A stretch of 64,000 nucleotides of DNA from positions 1-64,000 of the forward strand of contig DDTN01000002.1 of the NCBI GenBank assembly GCA_002344355.1, given 5' to 3'. This stretch comes from Proteobacteria bacterium UBA2363. GTDB lineage: Bacteria; Pseudomonadota; Gammaproteobacteria; Xanthomonadales; UBA2363. Under the pieces are notes generated by a model that did not search any database, was not told the origin of the DNA, and was given only the letters and a program-made list of their open reading frames with translations. Positions 44,835-53,454 of the stretch are shown in pieces; the first letter of the stretch is position 1, and each line of letters begins with the position of its first letter. The position numbers and the translations under genes are program-made.

Positions 44835-47800
44835 TCAGCGCCCCGGCACGGTCCAGGGCCGGGCGCGGCTGTTCGCCCGCGGATGCGGCAGCGGCTCGGG
44901 CTGGCTGCGGGTGGCGTCGCCGCCCTCGCCACGCAAGCGGTAGCGCGGCACCAGGCGCGGCTCCAGGGCGCGCGGCGCCTTGATCTCGAGCGGCGTCGCG
45001 GCGCTGCCGCCGCCGGCCTCGGCGCGCAGGGTGTACTTGCCGGGCAGCGGGAACAGACGATGGCCCAGGCGCACCGACTCGGCGTAGCGGTGGTGCTGGC
45101 GCTGGTCGCGCTGGTCGGCGGCGACCTTGTCCAGGGCCACGGCCTCGGCGGCCAGGGCGAGGTCGCGGTCCAGCGCCAGGTCCCATTCGAAGCTGTTCAG
45201 CCCGGCCACCACCTCGCGCTCGAAGCGGGCGACCGGCTGCTCGTTGCCGTCGACCAGGCTGAAGCGCACGGTGCCGGCAGCCGCGGCCCACACGGTGCCG
45301 GACAGGCTCGGCAGGTATTCGGGCCGGTCGAACCACGGGTCGGGTTCGCGGCGCCAGCCGCGATCTGCCTGCACGGCATCGAGGTGGAACAGGTGCACCG
45401 GCGCGGCACGCACCGCCGGCGTCAGTTCCTGCACGGGCAGCACGTCGACCACCCAGGCGCTGCGGCCATGGGTGCCGGCGACCAGCTCGCGGTCGCGCGG
45501 GTGCACGAACAGGTCGTGCACCGGCACGTTCGGCAGGTTGCCGTCCAGGCTCGACCAGCTGCCGCCGCGGTCCAGGCTGACGTAGACGCCGCGGTCGGTG
45601 CCGACGTAGAGCACCTCGGGATTGACCGGGTCCTCGCGCACCACGTTGACCGGCTCGGCCGGCAGGCCGGCGCCGATGTCGCGCCAACGGCCGCCCAGGT
45701 CCTCGCTGGCGAACAGGTACACGCGATCGTCGTCCTGGCGGTAGCCGTTGAGGCTGACGTACAGGCGCTCCTCGACGTGCCGCGACAGCTCGACGCGGCT
45801 AACCCAGCGGCGCGCCGGCAGCCGGGCATCGACCGCCTGCCAGGCCAGCCCGCCGTCGCGGCTGACGTGCACGTGGCCGTCGTCGGTGCCGACCGCCAGC
45901 AGGCCGAAGCGCCGCGGCGACTCGCTGACCGTGGTGATCGTCGCGAACGGCACGTTGCCGCGCTCGGTGGCGCTGCTCAGGTCCGGGCTGATCGCGGTGA
46001 AGCCGCGGCCCTTGTCCATCGACCGGTACAGGCGGTTGCTGCCGAAGTAGACGATCTGCGGGTTGTGCGGCGACAGGATCACCGGGCTGTTCCAGTTGTA
46101 GCGCAGCGGCGGCTCGGCCAGCGGCGAGCGCGGCCGTACCTCGTGCCGCTTGCCGTCGGCGTCGATCCGCGAGTAGTTCCCGAACTGCCAGCCGGTGTAG
46201 GTGTGCTTGCCCTCGTCGTCGACCGCCACGTACATGCCGTCGCCGCCGTTGATGAAGGTCCAGTCCTGGCCCAGCTCCCAGCGGGTCCGGCTGGAGCCCT
46301 TCATGGTGCCGTTGTCCTGGGTGCCGCCGTAGACGTTGTAGGGCTCGGCCATGTCCGCGTAGATGGTGTAGAACTGGCCGACCGGCTGGCCGTCCATGCG
46401 CCGCCAGGTGACGCCGCGGTCGTGGCTGATGTCGATGCCGCCGTCGTTGCCGAGCAGGATGCGGTCCGGGTAGTTGGGGTCGATCCACAGCGCGTGGTGG
46501 TCGACGTGGACGTCGCGGTGGTTGGCGTAGCCGCTGAAGGTGGCGCCGCCATCCTCGGAGACGACCAGCGGCACGCCCAGGGCATAGACGCGCTCGGCAT
46601 CGGCGGGGTCGACCCGGATCTGCCCGAAGTAGTAGCCGAAGCTGTGCACGACGTTGCGCAGCGGTGCGTCGTGGGTCTGCCGCCAGGCGCCGCCGGCGTC
46701 GTCGCTGCGCCACACGGTCAGGCCCCAGACGTCGGTATCGAACAGCGCGGCGTTGGCGTCGCGCAGCCGCTCGCGCAGGGCGTCCAGGGTGACCTTGCCG
46801 CTGCGCACGTCGGCGATCAGGGATTTCGCGTCGATCTCGACCGGCAGGTCGCTGCGCCGGATGAAGGCCTCGATCTCCTCGGGGTCCTGGCGCAGGAATT
46901 CCTCGCGGTCCATGGCCGCCAGCCGGCGCGGCGACAGCGGCCGGTCGCCGGCGTGCTGCAGGCCGTCGGGCAGCTCGCGCCACAGGTCGATCGAGGCGTA
47001 CACGGTGTCGGGCCGGGAGCGGGCGATGTCCAGGGCGATCCGGCCGATGCCGGCGCCGGACGGGAAGCCGGCCAGGCGCCGCCAGGTGCGGCCGCCGTCG
47101 ATGCTCTTGTGCACGGCGCTGCCGGGACCGGATTCTGTGAAGTGCCAGGGCGTGCGCTTGCGGTCCCACAAGGCCGCGTACAGGGTGTCGGGATCGGTGG
47201 GATGCATGACCAGGTCGCTGGCCCCGGTCCACTCGCCCTCCCCGGCCAGCACCTGGCGCCAGGTGGTGCCGCCGTCCTCGGTCAGGTACACGCCGCGGCT
47301 GCCGCCCGGCGAGTACAGCCGGCCGGCCGCGGCGACGAACACGCGGTCGCCATCGCGCGGATCGACCAGGATGCGGACGATGCGGTCGGCGTCGGCAAGG
47401 CCCTTGTGCTGGAAGCTGGCGCCGCCGTCGTGGCTGACGTAGACGCCATGGCCGCCGTAGTTGGAGCGGGCGGCGTTGGGTTCGCCGGCACCCAGCCACA
47501 GGGTGTCCGGTCGCGAGGGGTCGACCGCGATGTCGCCGGTGACGGTGTTGAACAGCCGGTCGGTCAGCGGCTCGAAGCTGCCGCCGTTGTTGGTGGTCTT
47601 CCAGACGCCGCCGGTGGCGTAGGCGACGTAGAAGGTGTAGGGCTGGCCCGGCACCGACTCGATGTCGACCACCCGCCCGCCCTGCACGACCGGACCGATG
47701 CTGCGCCAGGCCAGGCCGCGGAACGGCGAGGCCTGCTCCATGCGCTGGTGCTGCTGCCAGGCCGCCTCGCGCTCCGCGGTGGTGGCAGGGCCGTGGCCAC

Positions 47801-47888
47801 GCGGCCGGGCGTCGGCGATGCTGGCGGCCAGGGTGCCGGCGATGAGCAGGACGAGGCCGGTGACAACCGGCCGGGACAGGGCACGCAT
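44835..47888 (-). CDS. Large exported BNR/sortilin-type propeller protein
   Basis: A 1017-residue secreted protein with a signal peptide (VVTGLVLLIAGTLAASIADA) and many Asp-box/BNR repeats (SHDGGASFQHKG, SEDGGATFSGYA, SHDRGVTWRRMD, SLDRGGSWSSLD), the pattern of VPS10/sortilin-like and GH74-like beta-propellers. It starts ASPFRGLAWRSIGPVVQGGR and has a C-terminal beta-sandwich region. Such proteins are common in Xanthomonadales and other secretion-rich bacteria; catalytic residues cannot be assigned. The ATG at 47888 follows GGAGG at suitable spacing. Confidence 0.85.
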   Translation of the reverse strand: MRALSRPVVTGLVLLIAGTLAASIADARPRGHGPATTAEREAAWQQHQRMEQASPFRGLAWRSIGPVVQGGRVVDIESVPGQPYTFYVAYATGGVWKTTNNGGSFEPLTDRLFNTVTGDIAVDPSRPDTLWLGAGEPNAARSNYGGHGVYVSHDGGASFQHKGLADADRIVRILVDPRDGDRVFVAAAGRLYSPGGSRGVYLTEDGGTTWRQVLAGEGEWTGASDLVMHPTDPDTLYAALWDRKRTPWHFTESGPGSAVHKSIDGGRTWRRLAGFPSGAGIGRIALDIARSRPDTVYASIDLWRELPDGLQHAGDRPLSPRRLAAMDREEFLRQDPEEIEAFIRRSDLPVEIDAKSLIADVRSGKVTLDALRERLRDANAALFDTDVWGLTVWRSDDAGGAWRQTHDAPLRNVVHSFGYYFGQIRVDPADAERVYALGVPLVVSEDGGATFSGYANHRDVHVDHHALWIDPNYPDRILLGNDGGIDISHDRGVTWRRMDGQPVGQFYTIYADMAEPYNVYGGTQDNGTMKGSSRTRWELGQDWTFINGGDGMYVAVDDEGKHTYTGWQFGNYSRIDADGKRHEVRPRSPLAEPPLRYNWNSPVILSPHNPQIVYFGSNRLYRSMDKGRGFTAISPDLSSATERGNVPFATITTVSESPRRFGLLAVGTDDGHVHVSRDGGLAWQAVDARLPARRWVSRVELSRHVEERLYVSLNGYRQDDDRVYLFASEDLGGRWRDIGAGLPAEPVNVVREDPVNPEVLYVGTDRGVYVSLDRGGSWSSLDGNLPNVPVHDLFVHPRDRELVAGTHGRSAWVVDVLPVQELTPAVRAAPVHLFHLDAVQADRGWRREPDPWFDRPEYLPSLSGTVWAAAAGTVRFSLVDGNEQPVARFEREVVAGLNSFEWDLALDRDLALAAEAVALDKVAADQRDQRQHHRYAESVRLGHRLFPLPGKYTLRAEAGGGSAATPLEIKAPRALEPRLVPRYRLRGEGGDATRSQPEPLPHPRANSRARPWTVPGR

Positions 47889-47996
47889 GGGCAATTCCTC
47901 CGGGGCAGGGCCACGACTCTAGCCGGGTTGCCGCCGGCGCAGACTCGGGTCGTGGCGCCGGAACGGGCGCCCGGCGCGGCGAGCCGGTGCTGCGCA

Positions 47997-48096
47997 GGGG
48001 TCAGAGTCACTTTCCTGAGGAGGGGTCAGAGTCACTTTCCGGCCGGGCATGACCGCAAGTGCCGGGAGGTACGTGCCGGAAAGTGACTCTGACCCC
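47997..48096. repeat. REP-like inverted repeat, with extra half copy
   Basis: A perfect inverted repeat with 22-bp arms (48022-48043 and 48075-48096; arm motif GGTCAGAGTCACTTTCC) and a 31-nt loop lies between the BNR protein and receiver-protein genes. A truncated direct copy of the left arm (47997-48015) precedes it. The same arm sequence occurs at 55309-55398. This is typical of REP/REPIN elements mobilised by RAYT transposases; no RAYT gene is in the window. Confidence 0.7.
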
Positions 48097-48102
48097 CCCC
48101 CC

Positions 48103-48972
48103 TCAGCGCAGCGCCGCGGTCCGGAAGCCGCGCTTGATCAGGCCGCCGATGCCATCGACCGAGCGCTTCAGCAGCACCGCCTCGGCGACGGCATGCAGGG
48201 CCGCTTCGCTTGGCGGCTTCACCAGGTAGCCGTCGCAGCCGGCCAGCGCCCCCTTGGACCGGTCGAACGGCGACAGCCGCGAGCTCAGCAACACCACCGG
48301 CAGGCTGCGCGTATAGGGGTCGCGCTTGATCTGGCGACACAGCTCGTAGCCGTCGGTGCCGGCCAGCGCCGCGTCGAGCAGGACCAGGTCGAAGTTGCCG
48401 TTGGCGACCAGGGCGGCCACCCGCGGCGCGCTGGTCGCGGCCGTGGTGCCGATGCCGCAGCGACGAAGCCCGTCCGCCAGCGCCACGCGTACCGCCTCGT
48501 CGGCGTCGGCGACCAGGGCATTCAGCGGCGCCAGCGGCCGCGGCCCGGCGGCCACCGCGGGTTCCGTGGACCAGGGCAACCGTGCCGTCGAGGCGGCGGG
48601 CGCCGGGGTGCCGGCCCGTGCCGCCCTGGGCAGGGCCGGCAGGCCGTCGGCGACCAGGGTCGCCAACAGGTCCTGGATCCCGACCAGCAGACGGGCGCGC
48701 GCCAGGCGGTAGCGGCTGCTGCCCGCCAGGCCGTCATCGGAAATGCAGATCGCCGGCAGCGCCGGATGCGCCTCGCGCAGTCTCGCCAGCAGGCGCAGGG
48801 AGCGCTCGGAGCCGGCGTCGACGATCGCGATCTCGGCCTGCGCCGCCCGGTCGGCGAGCACCGCCTCGTAATGCGCCGCGTCTCCGCCGAGCCGCGCCAG
48901 CGCGACCTTGAGCAGGCGCTCCTCGCGCCCGGCAAGGGCGCACAGGGCGATCTTGATTCGTCTCGTCGACAC
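48103..48972 (-). CDS. Two-domain receiver protein
   Basis: A 289-residue protein. Residues about 1-155 resemble a degenerate receiver or signalling domain, followed by a linker. The C-terminal receiver domain is complete: acidic pocket in LVADADEAVRVAL, phosphoacceptor aspartate in LVLLDAALAGTDGYEL, serine in LLSSR and lysine in YLVKPP. There is no output domain, so it may act through protein contacts, as in phosphorelays or pilus/chemotaxis signalling. The GTG at 48972 was chosen from the conserved beginning. No kinase gene is adjacent. Confidence 0.8.
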   Translation of the reverse strand: MSTRRIKIALCALAGREERLLKVALARLGGDAAHYEAVLADRAAQAEIAIVDAGSERSLRLLARLREAHPALPAICISDDGLAGSSRYRLARARLLVGIQDLLATLVADGLPALPRAARAGTPAPAASTARLPWSTEPAVAAGPRPLAPLNALVADADEAVRVALADGLRRCGIGTTAATSAPRVAALVANGNFDLVLLDAALAGTDGYELCRQIKRDPYTRSLPVVLLSSRLSPFDRSKGALAGCDGYLVKPPSEAALHAVAEAVLLKRSVDGIGGLIKRGFRTAALR

Positions 48973-49148
48973 CGCGTCGCCAGGCCTCCGGTCCCGTAGG
49001 CGACAATCTAGCGCCTTCGACGCCGGGACGCTGAAGCGGCGCGTGGGACAAAGGGCGCGCATGCGCCCTCGCGGCCCGTCCGGTCCGGGACGATGCCGGC
49101 CCGGACCCAACGGGACTGGCCCGGGCCCAGGGCCCGGGCCAGCGGGCC

Positions 49149-50777
49149 TCAGGCGGAGCGACGCATGGCGACCACGCCCACGGACAGCAGGGCGAGCATC
49201 ATCAACAGCAGGGCCAGGGGATTGTCGACCGGCACCGCCTGGGTGCCGGCCGGCGGCGGCTGCGGACCGCCCGTGATCGGCACCGGCGAGATCGCCAGCC
49301 CGACCAGGGTCGGATTGCCGCCGATCGCGCCGACCAGCTGCGCCTGGCCGGAACCCAGGTCGATGCCGTACAGGCCGGTGCTGCCCGCCACGCTCAGCGC
49401 CGCCAGCGGCGTGTTGTTGCCGGCGCTGGTGAGGATGTCGAAGCCGGTGGCCGCGTCGACGGCGACGCCGAGCGGGCCGATCGCCACCTGGGTGCCGTCG
49501 TTGGGCGGGCTCTGCAGCAGCAGACGGTCGCCCGCGGCATCGATGTTGAACAGCGCCGTGCTGGTCGCGCCGGCCACCGCGTTGGTGTAGGCCGAGCCGC
49601 CGACCAGGAAGCCGCCGGGATTGACCGGCCCGTCGACCAGGGTCTCGCCGGTGTCGACGTTGATGCGCAGGTTCTGGCCGGTATCGGAGACCACGCGCAG
49701 GCGGTCAGGCACCGGGTTGAAGTCGACCCCGAACCGGGTACCCGTCGGCGCGACGCTGAGCGTGCTGGCCAGGGTGGCGGCGCCGGTGGCCGGGCTGATC
49801 GTGTACAGGCGGCCGCTGCCGGACAGCCCGTACAGCAGTCCGTTGGCCGGCCGGAAGTCGATGCCGACCAGGGTGTCGCCCGCCTGCAGGCCGGTCACCG
49901 GCACCGTCGCCTGGACCGTGCCCGGCGCGGTGACGCTGAAGCGCACCAGCAGGTTGCCGGCGGTCAGGCCGATGCCGGTCGCGCCTGCCGGCGCGGGCGG
50001 CAGCACCGGCGCGGCAAGCACGGCCAGGCCGCGCAGGGCCGGGTTGCCGGCGACCGCGCCGACCAGGGTCGCGGCGCCGGTGGTCAGGTTCACCGTGTAG
50101 AGGCCGGTGCTGCCGCCGACCCGGAACACGGCGTAGGCGGTGTCGATGCCGGCGGCGGTGCGCACGTCGAAACCGTGGTTGCCGTCGGCATCCAGGGTCA
50201 CGCCCAGCGGTCCGACCGGCGCCACGGTGCCGTCGTTGGGCGGGTTCTGCAGCAGCAACTGGCTGGCCGCGACGTCGATGTCGTACAGCGCCGTGGTGGC
50301 GGCGCCGGCGACGCTGTTGATGTAGGCGGCAGCGGCGATCACCGGACCGGCGGGGTTGATCGGGCCGTCGACCAGGGTGGCGCCGGTATCGACGTTGATG
50401 CGCAGGTTCTGGCCGGTGTCCGAGATCACCCGCAGGCGGTCGGGGACCGGATTGAAGTCGGTCGCGAATGCCGCGCCGGCAAGGGCCACGTCCAGGGTCG
50501 AACGGAGCGTCGCCGCGCCGGTGGCCGGGTCGACCGTGTACAGCCGACCGGCCGTGGTCAGGCCGTAGAGCTCGCCGGTGGCGGGACGGACGTCCAGGCC
50601 GACCAGGGTTTCGCCGGCCTGCAGGCCGGTCACCGGCGTGCTGGCGAGCACCGCGCCGGGCGCGGTCGCCGGGAACCGGACCAGGGTATTGCCGTCGGTC
50701 AGGCCGACCAGGGTTTGCGCATACGCCGCCGTGCTGGACAGCAGCACGGTGGCCAGGAACAACAGGCGATGAAGCAT
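49149..50777 (-). CDS. Tandem DUF4394 exported protein with IPTL-CTERM-like tail
   Basis: A 542-residue protein with a signal peptide (LHRLLFLATVLLSSTAAYAQ) and two near-identical DUF4394 domains of about 250 residues, each with PDRLRV(I/V)SDTGQNLRI and VDTG(A/E)TLVDGP. DUF4394 folds as a beta-propeller. The C-terminus (VPVDNPLALLLMMLALLSVG then VVAMRRSA) looks like an IPTL-CTERM sorting tail. The two halves are so similar that a recent internal duplication is likely. A Shine-Dalgarno AAGGGAG precedes ATG 50777. Confidence 0.88.
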   Translation of the reverse strand: MLHRLLFLATVLLSSTAAYAQTLVGLTDGNTLVRFPATAPGAVLASTPVTGLQAGETLVGLDVRPATGELYGLTTAGRLYTVDPATGAATLRSTLDVALAGAAFATDFNPVPDRLRVISDTGQNLRINVDTGATLVDGPINPAGPVIAAAAYINSVAGAATTALYDIDVAASQLLLQNPPNDGTVAPVGPLGVTLDADGNHGFDVRTAAGIDTAYAVFRVGGSTGLYTVNLTTGAATLVGAVAGNPALRGLAVLAAPVLPPAPAGATGIGLTAGNLLVRFSVTAPGTVQATVPVTGLQAGDTLVGIDFRPANGLLYGLSGSGRLYTISPATGAATLASTLSVAPTGTRFGVDFNPVPDRLRVVSDTGQNLRINVDTGETLVDGPVNPGGFLVGGSAYTNAVAGATSTALFNIDAAGDRLLLQSPPNDGTQVAIGPLGVAVDAATGFDILTSAGNNTPLAALSVAGSTGLYGIDLGSGQAQLVGAIGGNPTLVGLAISPVPITGGPQPPPAGTQAVPVDNPLALLLMMLALLSVGVVAMRRSA

Positions 50778-51022
50778 GCGGGAGTCTCCCTTGTTTGGGC
50801 AGGCTCCGGGCATACGGCCGGCAGTGTCGATCGGATGCACGTCGCCCGGCATTTTTCGCCAACGCGCGATTTGTCGGCATCTGGAGAGTGCAAATGTCGA
50901 CCCCGTGTGCAGGCGGCGTCGCCGAACCGTCGAAGTTGCGTGAAGAAGCGTCCTTGCACGGCGTCTCTGGTGCGGTCCCCGCCGGTCGATCCCGCCCGCG
51001 TCGCGTGACGACGCCGGCGCCT

Positions 51023-52792
51023 TCAGCCCAGCGGCCAGAACATCGGGATCAGGACGATCGCCACCACCGCGAACAGCAGGTTCAGCGGCACGCCGATCCG
51101 CACGAAATCCCCGAACCGGTAGCCGCCGGCGTTGTAGACCATGGTGTTGGTCTGGTAGCCGACCGGGGTGGCGAAGCTGGTCGAGGCGGCGAACGCCACC
51201 GCGACCAGGAACGGCGTCGGATCGACGCCCAGGCCCTGTGCCGTGGCCACCGCGATCGGCGCCATCAGGACCGCGCAGGCGTTGTTGCTCATCGCCTCGG
51301 TCAGCAGGGAGGTGAGCAGGTAGACCACCGCCAGCGCGGCGACCGGTCCGGCGCCACCGACCAGGGCCATCGCCTGCGCGGCGACCGCCTGGGCCGCCCC
51401 GGAGCTGGTCAGGGCGATGCCCAGCGGCAGCACGCCCGCGAGCAGGATGATCACCCGCCAGTCGATGGCATCGTAGATCTCGTCGGCGCGCAGGCAGCCG
51501 GCCAGCACCATCAGCACCGCGCCGGCGAGGGCCGTCACCACGATGTCGGCCACGCCGAGCGCGGCCAGGGCCACCACCCCGGCCATGATCGCCAGCGCCA
51601 GCGGCGCGCGGCGGCGGGAGCCGCGGTCGTCCTCCTTCTCGGTCAGCACCAGCAGGTTGGGATTGGCGCGCAGCTCCGCCATCTCACCGGCCGGCACCAG
51701 CAGCAACAGGACGTCGCCGAGCGCCAGGGGCACGTGCTTGAGCTGCTCCCGGATCACCTCGCCACGGCGCTGGATGGCGAGCACCGCCGCGCTGGTGTGC
51801 CAGTGGAACTCCGTCCCGGCCAGGGTGTTGCCGGCCAGCCGCGAATTGGGCGCGACCATCGCCTCGACGAGCAGGCGGTCGTCGTCCTGGAGCGCCTCGT
51901 CGCGCAGCCGGAATTCCGGCTCGAAGGCCAGCCGCTCGCGTTCGTGCAGCGCCTGGATCTGCTGCCAGTCGCCACGCACCAGCAGGACGTCGCCGGCGCG
52001 CAGACGCTCGCTGCGCGGCGACCAGACCTTGCCGTCCTCGCGCAGCAGTTCGAGCACGTACACGCCCTGCTCGCCCAGCTTCGCTTCCTCGACGCTGCGG
52101 CCGACCAGGGCGGCGCCATGCGGCACGCGCAGCTCGGTGATGTATTTCCCGAGCTGGTAGTCGCGGATCAGCTCGCCGCCGCGCCGGTCGGCCAGCAGCC
52201 AGGGACCGGCCAGCAGCAGGTAGGCGAAGCCGACCGCCATGGTCACCAGGCCGAGCAGGGTGAACTCGAACATCGCGAAGCCGGGCAGGCCCATGTCGCG
52301 GGCGATGGAATGCACCAGGAGGTTTGTGGAGGTGCCGATCAGGGTGCACACGCCGCCCATCTGCGAGGCATAGGAGAGCGGGATCAGCACCTTCGAGTGC
52401 GACATGCCCCGCTGTGCCGTGGCCGCCATCACCAGCGGCAGGAACACGGCCACCGCCGCGGTGTTGTTGACGAAGGCGGAGACCAGGCCGACGCTGGCCA
52501 TCACCATCAGCACCAGCAGCCAGGGCCGGTGGCCCCAGCGGGCGATCGCGCCGGCGACGAAGCGCAGGGCGCCGGTGCGCTGCAGGCCGGCGCTGAGCAC
52601 GAACATCGCAGCCACCGTGATGGTGGCCTGGCTGGAGAAACCCGACAGGCCCTGGGCCGGGGTCACCAGGCCCAGCACCAGCAGCAGGACCAGGACCAGC
52701 AGGGCGACGATGTCGACCGGCAGCTTCTCGCTGGCGAACAGGGCCACCGCCAGGCCCAGCAGGGCAAGCACCATCCAGGCCTCGACCGCCAT
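51023..52792 (-). CDS. SLC13/DASS family transporter with two TrkA-C domains
   Basis: A 589-residue membrane protein. The N-terminal permease half has a family block FVNNTAAVAVFLPLVMA and SQMGGVCTLIGTSTNLLVHS. The middle (about residues 205-370) has two RCK/TrkA-C domains (ITELRVPHGAALVGRSVEEA, EFHWHTSAAVLAIQRRGEVI), and the C-terminal permease half has TEAMSNNACAVLMAPI and YQTNTMVYNAGGY. Related carriers move sulfate, citrate or C4-dicarboxylates with Na+. The substrate is uncertain. It starts at ATG 52792. Confidence 0.92.
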   Translation of the reverse strand: MAVEAWMVLALLGLAVALFASEKLPVDIVALLVLVLLLVLGLVTPAQGLSGFSSQATITVAAMFVLSAGLQRTGALRFVAGAIARWGHRPWLLVLMVMASVGLVSAFVNNTAAVAVFLPLVMAATAQRGMSHSKVLIPLSYASQMGGVCTLIGTSTNLLVHSIARDMGLPGFAMFEFTLLGLVTMAVGFAYLLLAGPWLLADRRGGELIRDYQLGKYITELRVPHGAALVGRSVEEAKLGEQGVYVLELLREDGKVWSPRSERLRAGDVLLVRGDWQQIQALHERERLAFEPEFRLRDEALQDDDRLLVEAMVAPNSRLAGNTLAGTEFHWHTSAAVLAIQRRGEVIREQLKHVPLALGDVLLLLVPAGEMAELRANPNLLVLTEKEDDRGSRRRAPLALAIMAGVVALAALGVADIVVTALAGAVLMVLAGCLRADEIYDAIDWRVIILLAGVLPLGIALTSSGAAQAVAAQAMALVGGAGPVAALAVVYLLTSLLTEAMSNNACAVLMAPIAVATAQGLGVDPTPFLVAVAFAASTSFATPVGYQTNTMVYNAGGYRFGDFVRIGVPLNLLFAVVAIVLIPMFWPLG

Positions 52793-52809
52793 CTGCCGGC
52801 TCCGTGCGC

Positions 52810-53454
52810 TCAGTCGGTCCGGCGCTGGACCGCGGCCGGCAGGACCTCGAGGGCCCGCATGGCCGGATCCTCGAAGCCGGCACGGTCGGCCAGCCAGTCC
52901 GCCGCCATCGCGGTGGCGTCGTCGCCCCAGAAGGTCTCGCCGGCGATCGCCAGCGTCGGCACGCCGAACACGCCGGCGGCGATCGCCGCCGCGGTGTTGG
53001 CCTGCAGCCGCGCCTTGACGCCCGGATCGGCGATCGCCGCGGCGACGTCGGCGATGCCCAGGCGACCGGCGACCGGTTCCAGCGCGGCCGCGCCGTCGCC
53101 CGCCCTGCCCTGGCCCCAGACGTGGTCGAGCACCGCGGCCACCGCCGCGTGGCTGCCACCGGCGGCGAGGATCAGCCGCAGCGCCGGCAGGGGATTGAAC
53201 GGATGCGCCGGCGGGAACGTCAGGTGCAGGCCGTCGCGGCGGGCACGCCAGAGCACGTGGCGGTAGGTGAAGCGACGCTTGCCCGGGGTTTCCGCCGGCC
53301 CCAGGGTGCGATGGTGCGCCAGCAGGCCCGCCAGCAGCACCGGCACCGGGCGCAGCCGCGCCGCCAGCGCCGGATGGTCGCGCTGCAGCCGCTGCCATTG
53401 CAGCCAGGCGAACGGCGAGATCACGTCGAAATACCAGTCGACCGGCTCAGTCAT
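52810..53454 (-). CDS. DsbA family 2-hydroxychromene-2-carboxylate isomerase-like protein
   Basis: A 214-residue thioredoxin-fold protein of the HCCA isomerase/DsbA-like family: the N-terminus VDWYFDVISPFAWLQW has the serine that replaces the CxxC, and FGVPTLAIAGETFWGDD is the cis-proline region. It probably uses glutathione in aromatic or related catabolism. Its ATG overlaps the end of the molybdopterin oxidoreductase gene by 8 bp (53447-53454), so the two are co-translated. No other aromatic degradation genes are nearby. Confidence 0.85.
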   Translation of the reverse strand: MTEPVDWYFDVISPFAWLQWQRLQRDHPALAARLRPVPVLLAGLLAHHRTLGPAETPGKRRFTYRHVLWRARRDGLHLTFPPAHPFNPLPALRLILAAGGSHAAVAAVLDHVWGQGRAGDGAAALEPVAGRLGIADVAAAIADPGVKARLQANTAAAIAAGVFGVPTLAIAGETFWGDDATAMAADWLADRAGFEDPAMRALEVLPAAVQRRTD

